Shown here piece after piece: positions 37,337-48,224 of a stretch of DNA of 64,000 bases (the first letter of the stretch is position 1; every line of letters begins with the position of its first letter). The translations under genes were made by a program, and so were the position numbers. Origin of the DNA: Haematobia irritans. Its lineage: Eukaryota > Arthropoda > Insecta > Diptera > Muscidae. The notes under the pieces are model-generated. The model did no database searches and had not been told where the DNA came from. It saw only the letters and a program-made list of their open reading frames with translations. The stretch is taken from the NCBI RefSeq assembly GCF_050003625.1, contig NC_134398.1, forward strand, positions 67,340,891-67,404,890, in the 5' to 3' direction.

Positions 37337-37440
37337 CGTATTGCCATCGGTAAGCGTTACCACAATTACAATCTTTAGTAGAAATTTCTACGCAATCCAT
37401 GGTGGAGAGTACAAATGATTCGGCCTGGCCGAACTTACGG
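37337..37440 (-). mobile_element. DINE-1-like 5' remnant, reversed
   Basis: 'gccatcggtaagcgttacc', 'ctacgcaatccatggtgg' and 'ttcggcctggccgaac' are the complement of a DINE 5' end. It is host sequence for the 36906 insertion and is shortened internally. Confidence 0.6.
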
Positions 37441-37670
37441 ATGGATTTTGAAAATTGGCATTTACTTGTACGTGAATAGTTTTAGTAATACACCGCGAAA
37501 AGAGAATGAAGATTAGATAAATGAGATCTGTATCCTAATTTTAATTTTATTGATCCTAGATTTAAAGCCAGATAGATTGCTAAAAAAATTCTTTAGTTTA
37601 AAAAAGCCGCATGTTTGGCTGAGAATCAATACCAAAATCCTTAAGGATATCAGATAAATGCATCTTCAAT
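37441..37670 (-). mobile_element. Fragment of the 36906-type CAC element, reversed
   Basis: 'gataaatgagatctgtatcc' and 'gattgctaaaaaaattcttt' match the complement of the 36906-type interior. No terminus is preserved. Confidence 0.5.
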
Positions 37671-38083
37671 GATAACCAAAATTCGGATGATATGAAAAGG
37701 ACCACTAAGACTGGTTTCATAGGAAAGACATTCTATGTTCCTGGTAGTCAATTAACAATGGTGATACTTGGCATTAAAAGTATGTATTTGTGTTTTTTTT
37801 ACAGAAATCCATTTTCAACATCAACGTTCACAATCTGGCAACAATTATCAAAGTTTAATAAAAATTTCAAATAATTTGCATCGACCAAATAAAGAGAACC
37901 CCAAAATTTTCTATATGGCCATTCACACACCTAAGTACAAAAATTTTCAGAAAATAATATGGATAAATTTCAATACATTTGGGAACATTCACAATGTGTG
38001 AACGTGTGTAGTTTTGCCAGAGTATCATAGTACGGAGTTCGGTGCAAAGCAAAGCAATTCAATTCATTTACGTTATTATTATT

Positions 38084-38247
38084 ATGATTATTGTTATTAT
38101 TGCGATTATTGTTATTAATTTTTATGGGAATTTAATAAGGCAGAAATGTGATTTTATTCACCATGACGGCGATTGGAAAATGTTGCCTAGGAGAGCGGAG
38201 AACAACGGCTACATGACCAGAAACAAGAGTTCCTCTCATGTTAGCCA
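38084..38247 (+). CDS. Candidate first coding exon of a small membrane or secreted protein
   Basis: From the ATG at 38084 the frame reads MIIVIIAIIVINFYGNLIRQ, an uncharged hydrophobic stretch of about 15 residues that could be a signal anchor or signal peptide. It continues with a polar segment 'CDFIHHDGDWKMLPRRAENN'. The frame runs to a stop at 38249-38251. A 'gtgact' donor-like site at 38248 would join it in phase to the next exon at 38349 through a 101-bp intron. Base composition from 38150 on is more protein-like than the flanks. I recognise no family. The repetitive 'attatt' start and the weak splice signals keep confidence low. Confidence 0.3.
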
Positions 38248-38348
38248 GTGACTCAATACCACCCCGTTCGAATATTCCGAAAATATTCAATGCAATAATT
38301 TATATTTATTGAATAAAATAAATTTATAATTTGCCGTGGTAAATTGAG

Positions 38349-38565
38349 TGCACTGGGTGGCGATGCACGACGGGACGTGTGCATGGCTCCATTAGTTTGG
38401 AACACACCTTTGTTTGATGGTTTTGCAAAAGCCGCAAAGTATTATCAATGGACTGGACATGGTAGATATATGACCGGACATTTTGGCATGAAGTCACCAG
38501 CTGATGTCGTATTTTGGAATCCCAGTGGTAAAACAAGTGCAATTATTACCTTATGGAATTTTTAA
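38349..38565 (+). CDS. Candidate last coding exon, unknown conserved-looking protein
   Basis: The frame reads ALGGDARRDVCMAPLVWNT, then FDGFAKAAKYYQWTGHGRYM, then TGHFGMKSPADVVFWNPSGK and a stop at 38563-38565. Its balanced composition and mix of G, W, Y and charged residues look like true protein, unlike anything within several kb. Two aataaa signals follow, at 38602 and 38644. The acceptor 'aaattgag' before 38349 lacks a pyrimidine tract. It could instead be part of a longer frame starting upstream at 38317 ('NKFIICRGKLSALGG'), or a retained gene fragment. I do not recognise the family. Confidence 0.4.
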
Positions 38566-38601
38566 CCACTTTGATTGTTTTAGTGTGTAAATAATTTCTA
38601 A

Positions 38602-38649
38602 AATAAAAAAAATTGCATTTTGGAAATTTGTGTGCAAGATCTAAATAAA
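38602..38649 (+). terminator. Possible polyadenylation signals
   Basis: aataaa occurs at 38602-38607 and again at 38644-38649, within 85 bp after the stop codon at 38565. Such signals are frequent by chance in AT-rich DNA. Confidence 0.3.
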
Positions 38650-38751
38650 ATGTGAGCTATGGAATTTTGATTGAAATCAATGGTGGTTCGATACATATCC
38701 TGGTAGAAATACTTCGTTATATTAATAAAATGTGTCAGTGAAATTTTGCCA

Positions 38752-39950
38752 ACGTAAATACAGCCAGAGCTAGTCTTATGTGCCCTCCATCATGGATTTT
38801 GTAAAAAGTTCTACTAAAGACTGTCAAACACAATTGAATTACTCGGGTTGTAATAACAACTTCTTTAGCTTCATTGCAGTCCATATGAAGTCTATGCAAG
38901 ATAAAAAGAGCATATTAAATACCTATGTAAGCCTCTTTAGTTCTTGATCGGTTTCTTCAGAGGAGTCTATAAATTATTTTGAACCGATATTAATCAATTT
39001 TCACATGGTAATCAGAGGACCAAATTTTAACCGGATTGGATGAAATGTGATACCCCAAGAGGTTCCGGAAGTCGGTTTATACACAGAAAAAAATGCTATA
39101 AAACAAGAATGAACTACTTCTTGCGAAAATTGAACTAAATTGTACCCCAAATTGAGATTTCCACAAGGCATCGTTAAAATCAGGAAATTTAATGCCCTGG
39201 TGTAATTTTTAACTGCAGTTCTCGGAATTACACCCACTCATAGAAGATAAAATGAACTAACATTAAGGAAAAGAATAACATGACCGTTTTAACCACACAG
39301 TAGCTCATTCTTACTATTTTTGGGTATCGTACGAATATTTTCTTTTGATTTAGTTCATATTGACCTTATGTTTATGGTCATTCATTTTTGTACCCACGTT
39401 TAGTTTATAAATGTTCATTGGGCTGTGGAAAATTCCGCAAAAAAGAATAATATTTACACTTGAGTAAAAAAAATTTACATATAAATAATTTTTTTGCAAT
39501 AAAAATAAGCTAAAATTAGCGTAGTTTTAACTACGGACTTTTTTAGTGCTTGGGGGCTCTTAATTATGGAACGATAGGTACCAATTTTGGATAATTATTA
39601 GAGAGCATATTATAACATGACGCACCAAATTTTATACGAATCAGATAAAATTCCCTCTTACACGAGGCTGCGGAAATTAAATCTGGTGGATCGGTTTATG
39701 TGGGGGCTGTATATAATTACGGACCGATATAGACCAATTTTTGCATGGTTGTTAGAGGGCATATAGCAACATCACGTCCACAAATTTAATCTTTACAGAG
39801 GCTCTGGAAGTCAAATCTGGGGATCGGTTCATATCGGGGAAATATACCCCGATATGAACCCATTTTTGCATGGTTGATAAAAGACAGCCAGACGGATAGA
39901 CATCGCTAGATCGACTCAGAATTTCACGACAACCCATATGGCGTCGGAGA
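38752..39950 (+). mobile_element. DINE-1-like element, plus strand, split by a MITE
   Basis: The 5' remnant 'cttatgtgccctccatcatg' is followed by 'tctactaaagactgtcaaa', units with 'gatcggtttatgtgggggc', and the 3' block 'agacggatagacatcgc'. The 3' hairpin is lost. A 467-bp element interrupts a unit at 39082. Confidence 0.65.
39082..39548 (+). mobile_element. 23393-type CAC...GTG MITE
   Basis: The ends are cacagaaaaaaatgct and 'cggacttttttagtg'. The interior shares 'ttgagatttccacaaggc' with its relatives. The host unit reads 'cggtttata' before and 'tgggggctct' after it, with 'ct' in between where a second 'ta' would be expected. The target duplication is therefore 2 bp but decayed. Confidence 0.65.
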
Positions 39951-40086
39951 CCAATATTTTGATGATGGAAGATACAAGAACACTGAGAAATATTACCAGT
40001 ATTACTGAGTACAGCCCCTGTATTATTATTTGAGAAAATTTCTTAATTTGATGGAAAAAATTGGAAATTGTTAAACTTTATATATA

Positions 40087-41280
40087 CCCTGTAGGAAGAC
40101 TGGGGTTTAGTGTTTCAAAGTCACCACTTTTGTCAACTGTTATGGTGACATAGTCAACAAATGGTCTACATTTGGTAGACATTTTTGACAGCTGTAAAAA
40201 AATAATATGAGCAAAAGAAATTTAAAAATACTAGTGAAATACAATCGTATATAAATATCGCAAAAAAAAAAAACTTCGAGGAGAGGACAGTGAGCCTAGG
40301 CAGAGTTCGGTGGACCTTTTATTGCGTCTTTGATGGATAGGACCAACAGATATCAGAATTTTTAAGTTAAAATAGTGGTTATTCGAAACAGCATCAACCA
40401 GAAAGTGCCCAGAGGAACTACCGATTAAATTAAAGGAGGGAAGCCTAGATCTTAGCGGCTATGATAGGTAAAATCTGTATAAGCTACGTATTATATTATA
40501 TATTATTAATTTTTCTATTTTCAGTCGTTATTGCCAATTCTGCGGAATTGTCAGATAAATATTTAAGAGATACATGCAAGTAAACCACTAGAAGCAAGTC
40601 ACAAAATAAGAAAGATGGAAGCGATGACAACGAGGACAACTTGATCTAACATATTTATTGAACTAGCTATAGGACCCATGTGTAATTTGATTTCATTGTA
40701 TGTTAATTTTGTGCAAATACACAAAATAAATAATAGAAATTAAATGAAAAATGTAAAATTTTTTACAAAAAAAAAAAAAAAATAATAAAAAGTGTTGACT
40801 AAAGGAGCGACAAAGTACTACTGACTCATTAGTTTCAATGTCTCCATATGGTCCCATAAGTACCATCTAGTCAGTAGTTCTACTGTCAGTAGTGGATTTT
40901 CAATGACAAGCATATGTTAAATGTCTATAGTAAAATACAATGTTTTTTATTTTTATTGTATGTTAATATTTCGCCAATATACTTAATAAATAATATAAAT
41001 TAAAACAAAAAATTAACCCTTTTTATTTACAAAAAAAAATCCAAAAGTGTTGACTAAAGTAGCGACAAAGTATTACTGATTCATTAGTTCCAATGTCTTT
41101 ATATGGTCCCATAAGTACCATCTTGTCAGTAGTTCTACTGTCAGTAGTGGATTTTCAATGACAAGCATATGTTAAATGTCTATAGTAAAATACAATGTGT
41201 CGGGTATTCTTTGTCAGTAGTACTGGTGACATGGTCAGTAGTGATTCACTACAGTTTCACTATTGACATTTCCTACAGGG
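40087..41280. mobile_element. CCC...GGG element, 1.2 kb, with internal duplication
   Basis: The ends are ccctgtaggaa and, reversed, ccctgtaggaaatgtc, flanked by 'ta' at 40085-40086 and 41281-41282. The termini match the element at 2160-2666. A segment of about 150 bp ('gttgactaaaggagcgac' to 'tagtaaaatacaatg') is repeated at about 255-bp spacing, at 40792 and 41047. Part of the interior (40290-40560) looks like decayed exons. No transposase is recognised. Confidence 0.7.
40387..40557 (+). pseudogene. Possible exon pair inside the CCC element
   Basis: One frame reads 'STRKCPEELPIKLKEGSLDL', then 'SGYD'. It meets 'aggtaaaatc', a donor-like site at 40468, and after an acceptor 'tctattttcag' at 40524 continues as 'SRYCQFCGIVR' and a stop. 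The intron would be about 56 bp, within the normal range for flies. The frame has no start codon of its own. It may be a captured gene fragment or a transposase remnant. The identity is unknown. Confidence 0.25.
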
Positions 41281-42594
41281 TAGTTTAACAATTTGTGTCT
41301 ATGTATATATTAACACAACTTTAGTAAAATTTCTCATTTTCGATACTTCTGAATACAATTTAACTAAAATTTACTCATTTTAGACGAATATGAGTTATTT
41401 TGTACGAATTTTAAATTTGGTAAATTTTTGTACTTCATTTTGTCGCATTTTTAGTCCATATCATAAAAGCAAACAAAACATAACTAAAACTAGACCAGTA
41501 TTTTAGCTTATATTAGAAGTCACATTTACAAATTTGAATGTGATATTTGGTTTCGCTACCCATTTATCTATGACTCCCTGAATTTTTATACCCACCATAG
41601 GATGGGGGTATATTAACTTTGTCATTCCGTTTGTAACACAACGAAATATTGCTCTAAGACCCCATAAAGTATATATTCTGGGACGTGGTGAAATTCTGAG
41701 TCGATCTGAGCATGTCCGTCCGTCCATCCGTCCGTCTGTTGAAATCATGCTAACTTCCGAACGAAACAAGCTATCGACTTGAAACTTGGCACAAGTAGTT
41801 GTTATTGATGTAGGTTTTCAACCGATACGGCTGAAATTTGGTACATGGTATTAGCATATAGTCTCTAACAACCATGCAAAAATTGGTCCATATCGGTCCA
41901 TAATTATATATAGTCACCGTATAAACCGATCCCCAGATTTGGCTTGCGGAGCCTCAAAGAGAAGCAAATTTCATCCGAACTTACTGAAATTTGGTACATC
42001 GTGGTAGTATATAGTCTCTAACAACTATGCAAAAATTGGTCCATTTCGGTTCATAATTATATATAGACCCCATATAAACCGATCCTCAGATTTGACCTGC
42101 GGAGCCTCTTGGAGGAGCAAAATGCATCTGATCCGGTTCAAATTTGGGACGTGGTGTTAGTACATGGCCGCTAACAACCATGCAAAAATTGGTCCATATC
42201 GGTCAATAATTATATATAGCCCCCATATAAACCGATCCCCAGATTTGGCTTGTGGAGCCTCTAACAGAAGCATATTTCATCCGATCTGACTGAAATTTTG
42301 TACATGGTGTTGGTATATGGTCTCTAACAACCATGCAAAAATTGGTCCACATCGGTCCTTAATTATATATAGCCCCATATAAAACGTTCTCCAGATTTGA
42401 CCTCCGGAGCCTCTTGGAGGAGCAAAATTCATCCGATCCGGTTCAAATTTGGAACGTGGTGTTAGTATATGGCCGCTAACAACTATACCAAAATTGGTCC
42501 ATATCGGTCTATAGTTATATATAGCCGATCTCCAATCAAACAAAAATTGGTCCATATCGGTTCAAAATCATGGTTGGCACTCGAGCCAAAAATA

Positions 42595-43040
42595 ACCTAC
42601 TAATATTTTATTTCTATAGAAAATTTTGTCAAAATTTTATTTCTATAGAAAATTTTGTCAAAATTTTATTTTTATAGAAAATTTTGTCGAAAGTTTATTT
42701 CTATAGAAAATTTTGTCAAAATTTCATTTCTATAGAAAATTTTGTCAAAATTTTATTTCTATAGAAAATTTTTATTAAAATTTTATTTCTATAGAAAATT
42801 TTGTCAAAATTTTATTTCTATAGAAAATTTTTATTAAAATTTTATTTCTATAGAAACTTTTGTTAAAATTCAATTTCTATAAAAAATTTTGTCAAAACTT
42901 TATTTCTATAGAAAATTTTGTCAAAATTTTATTTCTATAGAAAATTTTGTGAAAATTTTATTTCTATAGAACATTTTGTTAAAATTTTATTTCTATAGAA
43001 AATTTTGTCAAAATTGTATTTCTATAGAAAATTTTATCAA
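42595..43040. repeat. 29-bp minisatellite, about 15 units
   Basis: The unit is 'tttctatagaaaattttgtc' plus 'aaaatttta', period 29 bp, with variants such as 'tttttattaaaattttat'. It always follows 'ggttggcactcgagccaaaa' or a close variant in the DINE-like elements. It occurs in the complement at 52445-52865. Confidence 0.9.
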
Positions 43041-43051
43041 ACTGAATTATA

Positions 43052-44973
43052 CACACAAAAAATAACTGCAAATAAATATTAACGACTTTATTTGTATGTA
43101 AAATCTGCTGATGCTCAACAAATTTGTCTATTGAATATGAGGCATTTGTTGTTGAAATGTGTTTGTAGATGCTTGACAGACGAAATAATAGAAATATTCC
43201 GAATTTTCAACAAATTGTTTTGTTGCGAAAATAGTTGACTGCTATCGATATGAAAACAAAAATACAAGACTGGTTACGCGCACATCGCTGAGAATATGTA
43301 CGAAAGCTAAAAGAAGTATGCGAAGAACAGTGCTGCCGCTAGTGAAAAATTGAGTGAAGTAGATTTTGGAAAAAAGTGGAGTAGATTGAATAAAATTGAA
43401 GTAGCATACATTTTTGAAAACAAAACAATAGAATTCATTTTATTATACCCTTCACCATAGGATGGGGGTATATTAACTTTGTCATTCCGTTTGTAACACA
43501 TCGAAATATTGCTCTAAGACCCCATAAAGTACATATATTCTGGGTCGTGGTGAAATTCTGAGTTGATCTGAGCATGTCCGTCTGTTGAAATCACGCTAAC
43601 TTCCGAACGACAGACGCTATCGACTTGAAACTTGGCACAAGTAGTTGTTATTGATGTAGGTCGGATGGTATTGAAAATTGGCCATATCGGTCCACTTTTA
43701 CGTATGGGGGGCTATAAACGGACCCCCAAATTTGGCTTGCGGGGATTCTAAGAGAAGCAAATTTCATCCGATCCAGCTGAAATTTGGTACATGGCTTCAG
43801 CATATGATCTCTTACAACCATGCAAAAATTGGTCCACATCAGTCCATAATTATATATAGCCCCCATATAAACTGATTCCCCGATTTGGCTTGCGGAGCCT
43901 CTAAGAGAACCAAATTTCATCCGATCCGGCTGAAATTTGGTACATGGTATCTAACAACTATGCAAAAATTGGTCCACATCGGTTAATAATTCAATGATTA
44001 TAACCGCTATGTTCATAGTAATTAAAGGAATAGGAAAAACAATTAGGTAATATGGGGAAAAATTTAAAAATTTGAAGCAGAACAAAAAGTGAAGCAGATT
44101 TTTGGAAGAAGGAGTGACGAAGTAAATTTTGTGAAAATGAAGCAAAATACTTCGATTGAAGTAGTAGCGGCAGCACTAGCGAAGAATACCGTTAGAACAA
44201 AATGAGTATGAGCACATGCACGTGTATGCTAGCTAGCAAGCAAAGAGTTCATTCATCAGAGAATACAGAAAAACGTTTATAAATGTCTGTGAAAAATTTA
44301 TATTTTTCATTTTTAAATGTGTTTGTTATATGAGATAATTAATAAAACCGTATTAATATCGGGATTAGAGTTTATACAATTCTAATTAACTAGAATATAT
44401 ATCACTGGGCAAAAAGTTGTCAAAATGCTTGCTAGACCCTGGACTACTCAAATTTAAAATCGTCATACATTTACAAAACTGAGTATAGGATTTTCGACAC
44501 AAAAATGTTACATGTTCCCCGTCCAAAAATAGCATTTGGGTCATATTTCTTCTCTGTGTGTACTTCACAAAATATCTCCAAAATTGTTCGGGCAATTTTG
44601 GTGCTATTTGTTAATTCTGTCAATTTCAATTTAATTTTTGGTCAATACACCAATAAATTTGTTACAGGTCATTGTTAGACTCCAACAATTCACATACAAA
44701 TTTTTTCGTTCAAATTCAAAAATATTTGTTGAGGATTAAACGGAATGTTCAACAACAAATATTTTGTACTGTTGGATGCTCAACAAATTACTTACAAATT
44801 ATGTTATTGAGAACACAAATTATTTGTTGCCTTCTGATGGTAACGATTGCTAACAACTTTTTTGTAATAATGGTTATTAAAAGTACAAATTAGTTTGTTG
44901 CAGGAAAATTAACAAATTTTGTTATTGGTTTTCCAACAAAAGTTATTGGTTCTCAAACTTATTTTTATCTGTG
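43052..44973. mobile_element. U: CAC...GTG element with a nested DINE-like piece
   Basis: The ends are cacacaaaaaataactgc and '...cttatttttatctgtg', flanked by 'ta' at 43050-43051 and 44974-44975. The complement of the related DINE at 52440 reads 'actgaattatatacc', the exact empty site. The ends are rich in 'caacaaat' / 'atttgttg' motifs. A truncated DINE-like element sits at 43444-43990 between 'gaagtag'-rich text. No transposase. Confidence 0.75.
43444..43990 (-). mobile_element. Truncated DINE-1-like element inside U
   Basis: It starts with the 3' hairpin 'tatacccttcaccatagg' and 'gcatgtccgtctgttgaaat', and continues through about two units to 'ggtccacatcggttaat'. The 5' half is missing. 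Confidence 0.65.
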
Positions 44974-45203
44974 TATACGTATTTAATCGATCTTTTTTGA
45001 TTTAATATGTACCATGTATGGACTTACATACAATTTAGAAGGCGGTGTTAGGAGGTTTTAAGATACCTTGCCATCGGCAAGCGTTACCGCTACTTAAGTA
45101 GTTCGATTGTGGATGGCAGTGTTTAGAAGAAGTTTCTACGCAATCCATGGTGGAGGGTACATAAGCTTCGGCCTGGCCGAACTTACGGCCGTATATACTT
45201 GTT

Positions 45204-45834
45204 CATGTATGACATTTGTGTTTCGGAGTCCATACCAATAATTAATATTTGTTTGTTTGCTTTTTGCAAATTATGCGTGTTGGAATTTTTAATAACATCA
45301 TAAAATTTTCATAAGTCAAATGGATGGTGAATGCAGTGGTTAGATGGTTGGTGGACTGATTGTCAATTATTTCGAGTTGCCCAATTATTTTCACATTTTG
45401 TGCGTTTTTAATGTTTTTTGTTCTGTTTTTTGCAAATAATGAAGGTGTGTCGATGGTGTTGGTATTTAATATTCCTAAGTAGTAAACTGTCGGAAGTCGT
45501 GCTTCTTTTAGAGCTGTCGAATAGTGCAATAATCATAACATATGTACATGGGGAGTGTTTTCGAATAACTTTACAAACCACGTATCCCAAACGATTGATA
45601 TCATTTATTAACATATTTGGACATTGGAAAATTTTGAAAACGGTTATAATCAAATACCAAAGGAATGGAAAAAATTAATGAAACTGAAACTGTTGTATAA
45701 AATATTTAATAATTAAAAGTGTGGACAATAAAAGTCTAAAATCTCACTCCCAAAAAAATTGTCAACCCTCCAGGAAGGAAAATTTTGAATGATTTTAGAA
45801 ATATTAGTTTAATTTTAGAACATTTTTAAAAATT
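45204..45834. other. Unidentified sequence, no supported gene
   Basis: Frames of 80 to 95 codons overlap on both strands around 45242-45678. None has a motif I recognise, and the plus and minus frames contradict each other. It appears single-copy in the window. Confidence 0.35.
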
Positions 45835-46340
45835 CCGTAGTTCCATTAGTTTGGTAAATTTAACATTTTGTTTCTTTTTTGCAAAAAAAAAGTATTTTTT
45901 TTTAGTTAAATTTTATTATTCTTTTCGAAACTTTTCACAGTTTAATAAAATCTTACTCTTTTAACCCTGTAATGCCCCAATTATTTTGGCAGCTGATTAA
46001 ATTTTCAATGTTAGCGACACAAAAGCAAGAGAACTAAGCAAGAAAAATTTATACGATAAAATTCAGCATATGCTGCAAAGCCTCTTTAATAGTTTCAAAT
46101 AAGTTTTCTTTTTATTTTGCCCATTTTTGTTGTCTTAATGTGTGTTTTACGTAAAGCTTCCTTATTAAATGAAGCCCGCCTAAAGGCGGGATTGGGCATT
46201 AGAGGGTTAAGTATGTCTCAAACATTTTACGAACTCAATGTCAGTATAACGTACAACGACCGTACGCATAAGTTCCTTATGAACTACAAATAGTTAGAAT
46301 GAACTACTGTATGGTTAATCTGATCATGAATGTGCCCTAA
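45835..46340 (-). mobile_element. 23393-type CAC element, reversed, split by a piggyBac-like MITE
   Basis: 'agttaaattttattattctt', 'tagaatgaactactgtatgg' and the 'ccgtacgcataagtt' phrase are the complement of 23393-23763. The termini are not preserved. It is split at TTAA by 45965-46206. Confidence 0.55.
45965..46206. mobile_element. piggyBac-like MITE, 242 bp
   Basis: The left end is ccctgtaatgcccca, and the reverse complement of the right end is ccctctaatgccca. Intact TTAA lies on both sides (45961-45964 and 46207-46210). This is the standard piggyBac signature. Non-coding. Confidence 0.85.
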
Positions 46341-46356
46341 TGATTTTCGTCTTTTT

Positions 46357-48030
46357 TATACCCTCCACCATAGGATGGGGGGTATATTAACTTTGTCATT
46401 CCGTTTGTAACACATCGAAATATTGCTCTAAGACCCCATAAAGTATATATATTCTGGGTCGTGGTGAAATTCTGAGTCGATCTGAGCATGTCCGTCCGTC
46501 CGTCCGTCCGTCTGTTGAAATCACGCTAACTTCCGAACGAAACAAGCTATCGACTTGAAACTTGGCACAAGTAGTTGTTATTGATGTAGGTCGGATGGTA
46601 TTGCAAATGGGCCATATCGGTCCACTTTTACGTATAGCCCCCATATAAACGGACCCCCCAATTTGGCTTGCGAGGCCTCTAAGAGAAGCAAATTTCATCC
46701 GATCCGGCTGAAATTTGGTACATGGTGTTAGTATATGGTCTCTAACAACCACGCAAAAATTGGTCCACATCGGACCATAATTATATATAGCCCCCATATA
46801 AACGGACCCCCAAATTTGGCTTGCGAGGCCTCTAAGAGAAGCAAATTTCATCCGATCCGGCTGAAATTTGGTACATGGTGTTAGTATATGGTCTCTAACA
46901 ACCATGCAAAAATTGGTCCACATCGGTCCATAATTATATATAGCCCCCATATAAACCGATCCCCCGATTTGGCTTGCGAGGCCTCTAAGAGAAGCAAATT
47001 TCATCCGATCCGGCTGAAATTTGGTACATGGTGTTAGTATATGGTCTCTAACAACCATGCAAAAATTGGTCCACATCGGTCCATAATTATATATAGCCCC
47101 CATATAAAACGATCCCCCGATTTGGCTTGCGAGGCCTCTAAGAGAAGCAAATTTCATCGGATTCGTTTGAAATTTGGTACATGGTGTTAGTATATAGCCT
47201 CAAACTCCCATGCAAAAATTGGTCGAAATCGGTCCATAATTATATATAGCCCCCATATAAACCGATCCCCCGATTTAACCTCCGGAGACCCTTGGAAGAG
47301 CAAAATTCATCCGATTCGGTTGAAATTTGGTACGTGATGTTAGTATATGGTATCCAACAACCATGCAGGAATTGGTTCATGTCAGTCCATAATTATATAT
47401 AGCACCCATATAAACCGATCCCCAGATTTGACCTCCGGTGCCTTTTGGAGAAGCAAAATTCATCCGATCTGGTTGAAATTTTGTACGTGGTGGTAGTATA
47501 TGATATTTAACAACCATGCCAAAAGTGGTCCATATCAGTCCACAATTATATATAGCCCCCATATAAACCGATCCCCAGATTTGGTTTTGGAGCCTCTTGG
47601 AGGAGCAAATTTCATCCGAGTCAGTTGAAAGTGTGCTAGTATATGGCCGTTAACAACCATGCCTAACTAGGTCCATATCGGTCTATAGTTATATATAGCC
47701 CTCAGATAAATCGATCCCCAATCACACAAAAATTGGTCCATATCAATAATTGTATATAGCCCCCATATAAGCGACCCCCATATTTCAATTCTGGCTCCCT
47801 ACGTACCGTGCAAAAGTCCATATCGATTCGTAATTATTTGTAGACTCACTTAAACATATTATTTTTGTCTAATGTATGGACTAACTCACAATTTAGAAAA
47901 CGATTTAAGATAACACAACCCAAGTAATTCGATTGTGGATGACAGTCTTTCGTAGAAGTTTCTACGCAATCCATGGTGGAGGGTACATAAGATTCGGCCT
48001 GGCCGAACTTACGGCCGTTTATACTTGTTT
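46357..48030 (-). mobile_element. Full DINE-1-like element, reversed
   Basis: This is the cleanest array copy. The 3' hairpin is 'tataccctccaccatagg' with 'atggggggtata', followed by 'gtccgtccgtccgtccgtct' near 46490. About eight units of roughly 150 bp come next, several of them nearly identical. The 5' GC hairpin 'cggcctggccgaacttacgg' and 'atacttgttt' close the element. The 253-codon frame at 46396-47157 arises because the near-identical units share a stop-free frame. It has no protein-like features beyond that periodicity. Confidence 0.85.
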
Positions 48031-48224
48031 ATAGTTATTTTTTTTTCTATGAGAGGTTATAATTTCGTGAACTACATATAAAAAATGCAACAGGACATTA
48101 AATTTTCCTGGTTTGAAAAACGCTTTGTGGAAATTTCAAAATTTGGAGTACAATTTAATTCAATTTTTGAACGAGTTAGTTTATTCTTCCTTTAAAACAG
48201 TTTACATTTTTTTGGTGCAGATGT
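48031..48224 (-). mobile_element. 23393-type CAC element fragment, reversed
   Basis: 'acgctttgtggaaatttcaa' and 'taaaacagtttacattttttt' are the complement of the left half of the 23393-type elements, ending in 'ggtg' (caccaaaaaaa reversed). Confidence 0.5.

Larger units (their letters stand above)
41587..45203 (-). mobile_element. DINE-1-like element, reversed, split by U
   Basis: The 3' hairpin is at the left ('tatacccaccataggatgg'). Then follow 'gagcatgtccgtccgtccat', about six tandem units, the 29-bp minisatellite (42595-43040), the inserted element U, and the 5' region ending 'ggcctggccgaacttacgg' and 'ccgtatatacttgtt'. Apart from U it appears nearly full-length. Confidence 0.75.

Noticed and set aside
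37778..37802. GT...AG pair that looks like an intron upstream of the 38-kb candidate gene
   Set aside because: Only about 25 bp, too short for a real intron; the acceptor alone might be used with a more distant donor, but I cannot support one.
42595..43040. CRISPR-like array of short repeats
   Set aside because: The 29-bp units are contiguous with no unique spacers, sit inside a fly transposable element, and the genome is eukaryotic.
46396..47157. 253-codon minus-strand frame with repeats of 'GAIYNYGPMWTNFCMVVRDH'
   Set aside because: It consists of the DINE-like tandem units read in a stop-free frame. The same peptide phrases appear in several frames and orientations across the window wherever the units occur, and the element has Helitron-type non-coding structure.
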